A stretch of DNA of 24,344 nucleotides, taken from positions 1-24,344 of the forward strand of contig CAYNLY010000022.1 in assembly GCA_964398225.1 (NCBI GenBank), read 5' to 3'. This document shows, piece after piece, positions 16,132-23,163 of the stretch. Each line of letters begins with the position of its first letter. Position 1 is the first letter of the stretch. The notes beneath the pieces are model-generated. The model made no database searches, had not been told where the DNA came from, and saw only the letters and a program-made list of their open reading frames with translations. The translations under genes were made by a program, and so were the position numbers. This DNA comes from CAYNLY01 sp964398225. GTDB taxonomy: Bacteria > Pseudomonadota > Zetaproteobacteria > Mariprofundales > Mariprofundaceae.

Positions 16132-16140
16132 ATAAATATG
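16112..16140 (+). promoter_or_regulatory. AT-rich divergent promoter region between recQ and hemD (tentative)
   Basis: An AT-rich patch (TATAAATATGA at 16131-16141) stands out in otherwise GC-rich DNA. It overlaps the recQ start codon on one strand. On the plus strand TTGACC (16112-16117) precedes it, but the spacing to the best -10-like hexamers is 13-17 nt, so the exact boxes are unclear. It probably serves the heme operon, recQ, or both. Confidence 0.3.
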
Positions 16141-16207
16141 ACACCATGAACCCCCGGCCGAATCAAGCCCCGATTGCCCTGGCGGATGCCCGCGGCAGGA
16201 TGCGACC

Positions 16208-16972
16208 ATGACCGAGCCTTCCCGTTCGCCCCTTGCCGGCCGGACCGTTCTGCTCACCCGGGCCGCGCATCAGATTCCGGAGCTTGCCCGCCTCGTTCGG
16301 GCCCGGGGGGCAAGGCCCGTTGCGTTTCCCTGCATGGAGATGGAGTGCCTGAACCGGTCGATTCTTGATCACCGCGGGGCGCTCGACGACGCCGACTGGG
16401 TGCTGTTCACGAGCGCCAACGGCGTGGACTGTGTGATCTCGGCGCTGGGCGCGGCAAGCCTTGCCGGTCACCGCATCGTCGCCGTCGGGGCGAAAACCGC
16501 ATCGGCGCTGACGCGCGCGGGGCTTGAGCCCAAGCGCACCGCGCGCCGGGCATCCCAGGAAGGAGTGGTCGAGCTTCTGGCCAAAGAGCCTCCGGGAACG
16601 CTCGTCTTCTACCGGGCCGAGCAGGGGCGCGATTACCTCGTCACCGAACTTGAGCGCCGCGGCTGGCGGGTTCGCCTCGTGCCCGCCTACCGGATGCGCT
16701 GCCCCGAAGCCGATGCCTCCGCGATTCGCGCGCAGCTGCGCGAGGGGCAAATCGACGCGGTCCTGCTCGGCAGCAGCCGCACCGCACGGCACTACGCAAG
16801 AAGAATCGGCGACGCGCGCCTTGCCTCGCGCCCGATCCTCGTGGCCATCAGCCCCCAGGTGGCCGAGGCCGCGCGCGACGCGGGCCTGCGCGTGCAGGTT
16901 GTCGCCCGCGACGCTAGTTTTGACGCGATGCTGGATGCGCTCGAAGCCCATTTTCAGGAGGATGCCCGATGA
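16208..16972 (+). CDS. hemD: Uroporphyrinogen-III synthase
   Basis: Cyclises hydroxymethylbilane with inversion of ring D to give uroporphyrinogen III, in the cytoplasm. The 254 aa product is the usual length and divergent, as the family is. It shows two similar alpha/beta domains: RTVLLTRAAHQIPELARLV near the start, DDADWVLFTSANGVDCVI at about 60-77, IVAVGAKTASAL at about 89-100, and DAVLLGSSRTARHY near 185-198. It starts with ATG at 16208 after a modest AGGA site and overlaps hemB as ATGA. The usual upstream partner hemC is not in the window; recQ is divergent instead. Confidence 0.92.
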   Translation: MTEPSRSPLAGRTVLLTRAAHQIPELARLVRARGARPVAFPCMEMECLNRSILDHRGALDDADWVLFTSANGVDCVISALGAASLAGHRIVAVGAKTASALTRAGLEPKRTARRASQEGVVELLAKEPPGTLVFYRAEQGRDYLVTELERRGWRVRLVPAYRMRCPEADASAIRAQLREGQIDAVLLGSSRTARHYARRIGDARLASRPILVAISPQVAEAARDAGLRVQVVARDASFDAMLDALEAHFQEDAR

Positions 16973-17961
16973 CGCTGCCGATTCCGACGATCCGACCCCG
17001 CCGGCTCCGCCGCACGCCCTGGCTGCGACGGATGGTGCGCGAAACGCATCTGTCCGTGGACGATCTGATCCTGCCGCTGTTCGTCGACGAAACGATCCAC
17101 GAACCCAAGCCGGTGGCCAGCATGCCCGGGGTTTCGCGTCTGCCGCTTTCGGCGGTTGAGGACGCGGTGCGCGAAGCGGCCGACCACGGCATTCCGGGCG
17201 TGATCTTCTTCGGGATTCCGGAGCGCAAGGACGCGGCCGGCACCGAGGCCTGGAACGACGAGGGCGTCGTCCAGCAGGCGCTCCGTCGCGCGCGCAAGGC
17301 CTGCCCGGAGCTCGTGCTGATCGCCGATGCCTGCTTCTGCGAATACACCGACCACGGCCACTGCGGCGTGCTTGCGGGCCACGAGGTGGACAACGACGCC
17401 ACGCTTGCGAACCTGCAGAAGGAAGTCGTCTCCTACGCGCGCGCGGGCGCCGACATCGTCGCGCCCTCGGGCATGATGGACGGGATGATCGCGGCCATCC
17501 GCACCGCGCTCGACGAGGCGGGCTTCACCGGGGTGGGCATCATGTCGTATGCGGTCAAGTATGCCTCGGCCTACTTCGGGCCGTTCCGCGACGCCGCCGA
17601 TTCCGCGCCCAGCTTCGGCGACCGCGCCAGCTACCAGATGGATCCGGGCAACCGGCGCGAGGCGCTGCGCGAAGCCTTCATCGACGTGGACGAAGGCGCG
17701 GACTTCCTGATGGTCAAGCCGGCGCTCGCCTACATGGACATCATCCGCGAGGTGCGCAACGCCACCCGGCTGCCGCTTGCCGTCTACAACGTCTCGGGCG
17801 AATACGCGATGGTCAAGGCCGCGGCCGCCAACGGCTGGATCGACGAGCGCCGGGTCGTGATGGAGACCCTGCTCGGCTTCAAGCGCGCCGGCGCCGATCT
17901 GATCATCACCTACCACGCGCTGGACGCCGCCCGCTGGCTGAACGAAAATAGAGCATCATGA
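16969..17961 (+). CDS. hemB: Delta-aminolevulinic acid dehydratase (porphobilinogen synthase)
   Basis: Condenses two 5-aminolevulinate molecules to porphobilinogen, two steps before HemD. It is 330 aa, normal length. The Schiff-base lysines are K197 (MSYAVKYASAYFGPF) and K250 (FLMVKPALAYMD). The metal loop DACFCEYTDHGHCG carries C122, C124 and C132, the zinc-type triad, rather than the aspartate-rich Mg-type loop. Its start overlaps the hemD stop and its stop overlaps the hemX start, both as ATGA, so the operon is translationally coupled. Confidence 0.97.
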   Translation: MTLPIPTIRPRRLRRTPWLRRMVRETHLSVDDLILPLFVDETIHEPKPVASMPGVSRLPLSAVEDAVREAADHGIPGVIFFGIPERKDAAGTEAWNDEGVVQQALRRARKACPELVLIADACFCEYTDHGHCGVLAGHEVDNDATLANLQKEVVSYARAGADIVAPSGMMDGMIAAIRTALDEAGFTGVGIMSYAVKYASAYFGPFRDAADSAPSFGDRASYQMDPGNRREALREAFIDVDEGADFLMVKPALAYMDIIREVRNATRLPLAVYNVSGEYAMVKAAAANGWIDERRVVMETLLGFKRAGADLIITYHALDAARWLNENRAS

Positions 17962-18935
17962 ACGACGAGGCGCCAAAACCCGAATCGGAGCTCCCGGCCG
18001 GCACCGGGCCGTCCGGCGAAGCCCCCGAAGCGGAGAAGGCTTCCGGACGCAAAGCGCTCGTCTGGCTGCTCCTGATCGCCGCGGCGCTCGCGTTCGCCGG
18101 CTGGCTGCAGCTCTCCGGCAGGCTCGATCGCTGGTTCCAGCATCCGGAAGTCTCCAGGCCCGCGCCTGAAGCGCCTCCGGAACCAGCGCCCGTCGTCCGT
18201 CCGGAACCTGCGCCCGCGCCCCGTCCCACCCCAAGGCCGAGCGCCGCCCCGAAGCCTCCGCTTTCGAGCAGTGAGGCGCACGCGCTGATGCAGGCGATGG
18301 ACGATCTCTCCGAACAGCTTCAGCGCCAGCGCGAGCAGACCGAAGCGCTCGCCCGGTCGCTGGCCGAGGTCGAGCGCATGAACCTGGACGTGCGCCTGCG
18401 CTGGATTCTCGATCCGGCGAGCAGGCTGGCGCAGATGCGGCTTGCCTGGGAGGAGATCTCGCTGCTGCCCGGGCTGAAGGAAGACGAGCGCGAACAGGCC
18501 CGGAAGCTGACCCGGGATGCGGCCGAAGCGCTCGAACAGATCCGCGCCTGGCGCGCCGAGCTTGCGCAATGGGCCGAGGCTCTGACCACGCCGGTCCACG
18601 CCGACATCCTGCCCCGGCCCGAGCATCCCTGGCTTGCCTGGATCGTGGGCCAGTTCCACCTGCGGCCCGCGCCCGGCAAGGAGGAACGGGAGCTTGCGCG
18701 CCTGAAGACGGCGCTCCTGGACGTGGAGCGCGACCTTGCGATCGAGCGCTTTCCCGATGCGCGGCGCTGGCGGCGTCTGCGCGCGGAGCTTCTGCTCCGG
18801 CTCGAGGCCATGGCGCGGGAAGGGCGCATCGCCGAAGCTCGGTTGGGTCTGCCCGACGATTTCGAGGAGATGAAGGCACGCATCCGGGCCATCCGCGAGG
18901 CCGCCGCCGCCTGGCGGTCGGCGAGGGAGTCCTGA
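17958..18935 (+). CDS. hemX: HemX-like membrane-anchored protein
   Basis: A 325 aa inner-membrane protein of the HemX family found next to hemD. Historically it was annotated as a uroporphyrinogen methyltransferase, but it lacks a methyltransferase fold; the true role is not settled. A charged N-terminal tail precedes one transmembrane helix (about 33-51, ALVWLLLIAAALAFAGWL). A Pro/Ala-rich linker follows (about 67-100), then a coiled coil (about 105-135), then a mostly helical periplasmic domain including RLRWILDPASRLAQMRLAWEEISLLPG. It overlaps the hemB stop codon and is followed by hemY after one base. Confidence 0.85.
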   Translation: MNDEAPKPESELPAGTGPSGEAPEAEKASGRKALVWLLLIAAALAFAGWLQLSGRLDRWFQHPEVSRPAPEAPPEPAPVVRPEPAPAPRPTPRPSAAPKPPLSSSEAHALMQAMDDLSEQLQRQREQTEALARSLAEVERMNLDVRLRWILDPASRLAQMRLAWEEISLLPGLKEDEREQARKLTRDAAEALEQIRAWRAELAQWAEALTTPVHADILPRPEHPWLAWIVGQFHLRPAPGKEERELARLKTALLDVERDLAIERFPDARRWRRLRAELLLRLEAMAREGRIAEARLGLPDDFEEMKARIRAIREAAAAWRSARES

Positions 18936-18936
18936 C

Positions 18937-20076
18937 ATGCGCCTGACCGTGCTTCTGATCCTTTCCCTGCTGCTGGCGGTCGCGATGATCGCCTTTCCGG
19001 ACATCGCCGATCAGGCGCTGCGCATCGAGGCCTTCGGCTGGGTGTTCGAAACTCGCCAGGGTGCCTTCATCGTCGCCCTGCTCGTGCTGCTGTTCGTGTT
19101 CTGGCTCGTGCGCACGCTCATCGGCCTGCTGCTGGCCGGCCCCGGCCAGATCTGGCAGACGCTGCGGATGGGCAGCCGCAAGCGCCGCGAGGCGCGCCTG
19201 CGCGAACTGATCGCCCAGTGGATCGACGGCCGAAGCGGCAACCAGCGGCGCGCGCTGAAACGCGTGCGCGGGATCGTTCCGGACTGGATGCGCGAGATGC
19301 TCGGCGTGCTGATCCGCCCGCCCCAGGAGCTGACCCAACCGGAAGAGATCCGGGAGCCGCTGGCGCGGATGCTCGCCGCCCGCATCGTCACCGACCCCGC
19401 CACGCGGCCGCGTCCCGATACGGCCGTGCGCCGCGCCTTTCTCGAAGCCTGGATGCAGCAAAGCCCCGGCAGTCCCGCGGCGAAGCTGCGCATGGCCGAT
19501 CTGGCCGAGGAGGAAGGCGACTGGAAAACCCTGGCCGAATTGCTCGAAGAGGTCTGGAAACAAGGAGTCGCGAGCGCCCCGACCGTCCGCCCGCGTCTGG
19601 CCCGCGCCTGGCTCGAGCTGTCCGAAAGCGACGCCACCCATCGCCTGGACTGGCTGCGCAAGGCGCACCGGCTGGCTCCGGACGACGAACGCGTGCTGCT
19701 CGCCTACGGCCGGGCCCTGGCCGAGTCCGGCGATACGGCCGCCGCCCGCAGGCTGTGGCTGAATCATCTGGAACATGCGGACGCCTTCGATCTGGCCCGG
19801 GCGCTGCTCGAACTGGAAAACGAGGACGCGATGCGGGCATACCGGAAGCTCGAGCGCCGCAAGGGCTCGCGCGCGCTCGACTGGCTGAAGGCCGAGCTCG
19901 CCCACCGCGCGGGACTCGACGGGATTGCCCGGGAGACGATGCAAAGGCTCGCCGGAGAAGGCGTCCTCGAGGCCTGGCTGAGCCTTGCCGAATGGCATGC
20001 CGAGGCGGGCGACCACGAGGCCCGCGCCGACTGCCTGGCGCGCGCGCTCGAGCTTGCCCGGAACGGGCGTGCTTGA
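18937..20076 (+). CDS. hemY: HemY-family TPR membrane protein
   Basis: A 379 aa protein of the proteobacterial HemY family, distinct from Bacillus HemY protoporphyrinogen oxidase. Two transmembrane helices (about 3-20 and 43-67) flank a short periplasmic loop containing EAFGWVFETRQG. The rest is an all-helical, TPR-like cytoplasmic domain, for example SPAAKLRMADLAEEEGDWKTLAELLEEVW and HRLAPDDERVLLAYGRALAESGD. It closes the hemD-hemB-hemX-hemY operon. The GAGGGAG site overlaps the hemX end. Its TGA stop lies inside the -35 box of a following promoter. Confidence 0.88.
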   Translation: MRLTVLLILSLLLAVAMIAFPDIADQALRIEAFGWVFETRQGAFIVALLVLLFVFWLVRTLIGLLLAGPGQIWQTLRMGSRKRREARLRELIAQWIDGRSGNQRRALKRVRGIVPDWMREMLGVLIRPPQELTQPEEIREPLARMLAARIVTDPATRPRPDTAVRRAFLEAWMQQSPGSPAAKLRMADLAEEEGDWKTLAELLEEVWKQGVASAPTVRPRLARAWLELSESDATHRLDWLRKAHRLAPDDERVLLAYGRALAESGDTAAARRLWLNHLEHADAFDLARALLELENEDAMRAYRKLERRKGSRALDWLKAELAHRAGLDGIARETMQRLAGEGVLEAWLSLAEWHAEAGDHEARADCLARALELARNGRA

Positions 20077-20101
20077 CGCCGACCGATCCGTCGACTATAA
20101 G
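20073..20101 (+). promoter_or_regulatory. Near-consensus sigma70 promoter overlapping the hemY stop codon
   Basis: TTGACG (20073-20078) and TATAAG (20096-20101) are spaced by exactly 17 bases, the best promoter match in the window. The hemY stop TGA (20074-20076) lies within the -35 box. Expected initiation is near 20108. Confidence 0.7.
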
Positions 20102-20107
20102 AAGTTT

Positions 20108-20163
20108 ATGGGCGTCTCTCTTGGGACGCCGACGGCCGCCGACGGGCGGCCGTCTTCGTTTTT
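20108..20163 (+). ncRNA. Candidate ~55-nt two-hairpin RNA (or attenuated leader) between hemY and the Rieske gene
   Basis: Transcription from the promoter just upstream would give a short RNA. It begins almost at once with hairpin 1, GGCGTC (20111-20116) paired with GACGCC (20125-20130), whose loop is pyrimidine-rich (TCTCTCTTGG). It is followed directly by a 10-bp perfect hairpin (20131-20140 with 20145-20154) and TTCGTTTTT. This architecture suits a small regulatory RNA. The same segment could instead be a leader with a terminator controlling the Rieske gene. It also holds an ATG at 20108 opening a 34-codon ORF to the TGA at 20210-20212. I do not recognise it as a known RNA family. Confidence 0.4.
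20131..20163 (+). terminator. Rho-independent terminator
   Basis: A perfect 10-bp GC-rich stem (GACGGCCGCC with GGCGGCCGTC) closed by a GACG loop, then TTCGTTTTT. It can end hemY transcripts as well as the short RNA from the intergenic promoter. Confidence 0.8.
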
Positions 20164-20202
20164 CGCGCATGATCCGGCCCCCACGCTCAGGGAAGGAGCG
20201 CG

Positions 20203-20565
20203 GTGCGCGTGACTGAATGGCAGCCGATCGAGCCGCCCGAGGAAGGCGGCGCGGTCTGTTTCCGGCTTGTGCGCGCGGACCCCTCGGGCCGGGAGTTTCC
20301 CGACGAGGGCTTCTGCATCCGCCATCGGGGCGCGTACCGGGCCTTTCTGAACCGGTGCCCGCATGCCGGAAGCCCGCTCGACTGGGTGCCGGGGCGCTTT
20401 TTTTCCGAGGACGGGCGATTTCTCGTCTGCCATACCCACATGGCGCTGTTTGAGCCGGACAGCGGAGCGCCCGTCTCGGGGCCTGCGTGTGCGGGGCTTA
20501 CGCCCCTGCCGGTCGAGCTTCGGGACGGGGTCCTTCGGGTGCCCGCGCGCATCGAGGCGGAATAA
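20203..20565 (+). CDS. Small Rieske [2Fe-2S] domain protein
   Basis: A 120 aa soluble protein made of essentially one Rieske domain. The cluster ligands are C52 and H54 (RCPHAGSPLDW) and C76 and H79 (VCHTHMALFEPDSG). A family-like closing segment follows: GPACAGLTPLPVELRDGVLRV. There is no signal peptide, so it is probably a cytoplasmic ferredoxin-like electron carrier; its partner is unknown. The start is GTG at 20203 after GGAAGGAG. A second in-frame GTG at 20209 would overlap the stop of the upstream 34-codon ORF as GTGA. It converges on the mscS gene. Confidence 0.88.
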   Translation: MRVTEWQPIEPPEEGGAVCFRLVRADPSGREFPDEGFCIRHRGAYRAFLNRCPHAGSPLDWVPGRFFSEDGRFLVCHTHMALFEPDSGAPVSGPACAGLTPLPVELRDGVLRVPARIEAE

Positions 20566-20593
20566 AAAAGCGCGGGGCGCGCAGGCCCCGCGC
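20564..20593 (-). terminator. Terminator of the mscS gene, in the convergent region
   Basis: On the minus strand GCGCGGGGC (20593-20585) pairs with GCCCCGCGC (20578-20570) around a 6-nt loop and is followed by TTTTTT (20569-20564). The T-run overlaps the Rieske stop codon on the other strand. On the plus strand the hairpin has no U-tract. Confidence 0.85.
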
Positions 20594-20608
20594 GGTTCCA
20601 TGATCGTA

Positions 20609-21430
20609 TTACGCGGACTGCTGCCCGTGCAGGTGCACGTCCATCTGGGGATAGGGAATCGAAATCCCGGCATCGTCGAAGGCGAGCTTGATGCGCTCGT
20701 TCAGGTCAAAAAGGACGCTCCAGTAGTCCTCGCGCTTCACCCAGGGGCGGACGACGAGGTTCACGCTCGAGTCGGCAAGCTCGCCCACGGCCACGAGCGG
20801 CGCCGGATCCTTCAGGATGCGCTCGTCCGAGGCGAGGATCTCCTCGATCAGCCCCTTGGCCTTCTTCAGATCGTCGTCGTAGCCGATGCCGAACACGAGA
20901 TCGATCCGGCGCGTGTCGCGGGCGGAATAGTTCGTGATCGTGCCGCCGTAGATCGCGCCGTTCGGCACCAGAATCTCCCGGTTGTCGTCGGTGCGCATCC
21001 GGGTCGTGAACACGCCGATTTCCTCGACCGTGCCGGAAACGCCGCCGGCCTCGACGAAGTCCCCCACCTGAAACGGACGGAAGATGATCAGCAAAACCCC
21101 CGCCGCGAAGTTCTGCAGCAAGCCCTGCAGCGACATCGCGATCGCCAGGCCCGCGGCACCGATCAGTGCGATGAACGAGGTGGTGTCCACACCGAGCTGG
21201 TCGAGCGCGGCGATGACGACGAACAGCAGCAGCACGGTGTGCAGAATCGAGCGCACGAAGCGGATCAGCATCGGATCCACCTTCGCGCGGCCGAGCAGCC
21301 GGTCGACCAGATTCAGAATGAGACCGACCACCCAGCGACCCACGGCGAAGATCGTGAGCGCAAGCAGGATGTTGATCCCCCAGGGGATCAGGTAGTCGTG
21401 GACAAGGGCACCGAGATTCAGATCGGACAT
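20609..21430 (-). CDS. mscS: Small-conductance mechanosensitive channel, MscS family
   Basis: A 273 aa inner-membrane channel that opens under membrane tension to release solutes on hypo-osmotic shock; close in length to E. coli MscS (286 aa). TM1 is at about 16-38, TM2 at about 62-80, and the glycine/alanine-rich pore helix TM3 at about 87-118 (IGAAGLAIAMSLQGLLQNFAAGVLL). The beta domain contains PFQVGDFVEAGGVSGTVEEI and ILVPNGAIYGG. An alpha/beta C-terminal domain follows. The ATG at 21430 with GGAGG 6 nt upstream is preferred over the adjacent TTG at 21433. Confidence 0.95.
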   Translation of the reverse strand: MSDLNLGALVHDYLIPWGINILLALTIFAVGRWVVGLILNLVDRLLGRAKVDPMLIRFVRSILHTVLLLFVVIAALDQLGVDTTSFIALIGAAGLAIAMSLQGLLQNFAAGVLLIIFRPFQVGDFVEAGGVSGTVEEIGVFTTRMRTDDNREILVPNGAIYGGTITNYSARDTRRIDLVFGIGYDDDLKKAKGLIEEILASDERILKDPAPLVAVGELADSSVNLVVRPWVKREDYWSVLFDLNERIKLAFDDAGISIPYPQMDVHLHGQQSA

Positions 21431-21513
21431 CAAACACCTCCCTGTTGCTGGAATGGGCAGATTCCATCAGGCCGACCGGGCGCCTGCCGGTGACGGATGT
21501 CGCAGATCCGTCG

Positions 21514-22182
21514 CTAATAGGGCACGATCGAGCCGTCGTAGGCGACGAAGGCCCCGGGCGCATAGTCGCGGGCGTGCGCGATCACCCGCGCCATCCCCCG
21601 CACCGAGGTCTCGACGTCCACAAGTCCGGTATGGCGCGTCATGTCGGTTTTCACCCAGCCCGGATGCAGCGTGATCACATGCACGCCGTCGGGCGCCAGG
21701 TCCACGGCCATGGACTTCGAGACGATGACCAGTGCCGCCTTTGCCGCGCGGTAGGCGTAGGTGCCGCCGCTCGTGTTGTCGGCCACCGAGCCCATCTTCG
21801 AGGAAATGTTCGCGATCACGCCCCGGCCTGCGCGAATCGGCTCCAGAAGCCGCTGCACGACGCGCAGAGGCCCGACGCAGTCGACATTGAACACCTCCAG
21901 CATCGTCTGCGGACGAATGTTTGCCAGACTCTGCCCGTCCTTGCCGGGGCCGTAGATGCCGGCGTTGTTGATCGTCAGATCGAGCCGCCCGGGAAGATCC
22001 CCCTCGGGCGGATCATCCGATCCGACGTCCCAGCGAACAATCGAAAGACGATCGCAGGCCAGCGCCTGAAGCGCCTCCGAAGGCCTGCGACATGCCGCCC
22101 AGACATGTGCGCCCTCGTCCAGATAGTGGCGCACGAAGCCCAGCCCGATGCCGCGGGATGCGCCGGTGATCAGAACATTCAT
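21514..22182 (-). CDS. Short-chain dehydrogenase/reductase
   Basis: A 222 aa NAD(P)-dependent oxidoreductase with a Rossmann fold. The cofactor loop is TGASRGIG (6-13), and NNAG lies at 72-75. The catalytic set is Ser near 127/128 (NISSKMGS), Tyr144 and Lys148 (YRAAK), and HPGWVKTDM is the loop after the active site. It resembles the sepiapterin-reductase-like/CsgA-like short SDRs. The substrate cannot be inferred. The ATG at 22182 follows GGGGGTGA. It is divergent from the NusG-II gene and upstream of mscS, 83 nt away. Confidence 0.88.
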   Translation of the reverse strand: MNVLITGASRGIGLGFVRHYLDEGAHVWAACRRPSEALQALACDRLSIVRWDVGSDDPPEGDLPGRLDLTINNAGIYGPGKDGQSLANIRPQTMLEVFNVDCVGPLRVVQRLLEPIRAGRGVIANISSKMGSVADNTSGGTYAYRAAKAALVIVSKSMAVDLAPDGVHVITLHPGWVKTDMTRHTGLVDVETSVRGMARVIAHARDYAPGAFVAYDGSIVPY

Positions 22183-22234
22183 GATTCACCCCCGGGGGCA
22201 TGATTTTTCCCGGCGATTGGGCGAGCATGGGCCG

Positions 22235-22642
22235 ATGCGTTCGATCCGTTCGCCCGAGCTGCGCGATCATCTGGCCGGAACCTGGCCGGACCGGCTGCTG
22301 CTCGTCCTCGTGCTCGCCGGCATCGTCGCCGGATGGCAGACCGCGCGCGATCGCCTGGGCGCGGACAACCCCGTGGCCGAGGTTTATCACGCCGGCCGGC
22401 TGCTGGCCAGCTATCCGCTGAACGGGCCGCCGGTGCATTATCACGCGCGCGGCGACCTCGGCATCAGCGAGGTCGTGATCGAACACGGGCGCGTGCGCAT
22501 CACCGACTCCCCGTGCACGACGCGCTACTGCGTGCACAGCGGCGCGGTGGCAGAGCCCGGCCGGATGCTCGCCTGCGCGCCGAACCGGATCCTCGTACTC
22601 GTCCGGGGCGGCGGGCCCGGGCTGGACGCGGTGGCCGAATGA
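22235..22642 (+). CDS. Membrane-anchored NusG domain II (NusG_II) protein, EetA-like
   Basis: A 135 aa protein with one N-terminal transmembrane helix (about 19-34, DRLLLVLVLAGIVAGW) and an extracytoplasmic beta-rich domain. The NusG_II-family signature is clear: C94 and C99 (SPCTTRYCVHSG) followed by C114 (LACAPNRILVLV). The three conserved cysteines suggest redox or metal chemistry. Despite the name it is not a transcription factor. The ATG at 22235 was chosen because the open frame to 22148 reads back into the divergent SDR gene. It overlaps the next gene as ATGA. Such proteins usually pair with the membrane protein that follows. Confidence 0.8.
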   Translation: MRSIRSPELRDHLAGTWPDRLLLVLVLAGIVAGWQTARDRLGADNPVAEVYHAGRLLASYPLNGPPVHYHARGDLGISEVVIEHGRVRITDSPCTTRYCVHSGAVAEPGRMLACAPNRILVLVRGGGPGLDAVAE

Positions 22643-23163
22643 GCATCCAGCAGACCTCGATCCGCCCGCCGCTTGAGGATCTGGTCGCCGCAAGCCGCAT
22701 CCTCGCGCTGCTGCTCGCGGCCTCGGCGCTGCACGCGCTTGAAGCGATGCTTCCGAGCCCCGGGCCGTGGTTCAAGCCGGGGCTTGCCAACATCGTCACC
22801 CTGCTGGCGCTCGTGCTCTACGGCCCCCGCGCCGCCCTGATCGTGGCCGCCGGCCGCGTCGTGATTGGCGCCTTCGTGATCGGCACGCTGTTTACGCCCA
22901 CGTTCGTGATCAGCCTGGGCGCGGGGCTTGCCGCGCTCGCGGTGATGCTGGCCGCCCACCGCCTGCTGCCCGGCCTGAGCCTTGTGGGCATCAGCCTGCT
23001 TGGCGGCATCGCGCACATGAGCGCGCAGTTTGCGATCGTCGAGACGATGTTCCTCCAGCAGCCCGCGATCTACACCCTGCTTCCGCCCCTGCTTCTCGTT
23101 GCCGCCGGCACCGGCTGGCTCAACGGCGCGATCGCAGGCTATATTGTGGCCCGAATGCCATGA
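22639..23163 (+). CDS. Gx transporter / heptaprenyl diphosphate synthase component I-like membrane protein, EetB-like
   Basis: A 174 aa polytopic membrane protein, about five to six helices. It carries the family pattern ALEAMLPSPGPWFKPGLANIVTLLAL near residues 33-58 and GGIAHMSAQFAIVETMFL near 123-140. The name 'heptaprenyl diphosphate synthase component I' is inherited, and the sequence looks like an ECF-type substrate-binding or transporter protein. It starts with ATG at 22639, overlapping the NusG-II gene stop, and its own stop overlaps the next start. The NusG_II plus Gx pair resembles EetA/EetB of flavin-based extracellular electron transfer. That link is inference. Confidence 0.82.
   Translation: MSIQQTSIRPPLEDLVAASRILALLLAASALHALEAMLPSPGPWFKPGLANIVTLLALVLYGPRAALIVAAGRVVIGAFVIGTLFTPTFVISLGAGLAALAVMLAAHRLLPGLSLVGISLLGGIAHMSAQFAIVETMFLQQPAIYTLLPPLLLVAAGTGWLNGAIAGYIVARMP

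Noticed and set aside
14488..16149. Plus-strand open frame (553 codons) antisense to recQ
   Set aside because: This is a shadow frame. RecQ on the minus strand has all helicase motifs across the same interval.
17956..20016. Minus-strand open frame (686 codons) antisense to hemX and hemY
   Set aside because: No domain is recognisable and the product is Arg/Pro/Ala-rich. HemX and HemY on the plus strand have proper membrane helices, ribosome sites and operon spacing.
21450..21512. Two small inverted repeats between the SDR gene and mscS (TGGAAT/ATTCCA and GACGGAT/ATCCGTC)
   Set aside because: Stems of 6-7 bp without a U-tract or neighbouring promoter boxes. They are insufficient to call a terminator or an operator.
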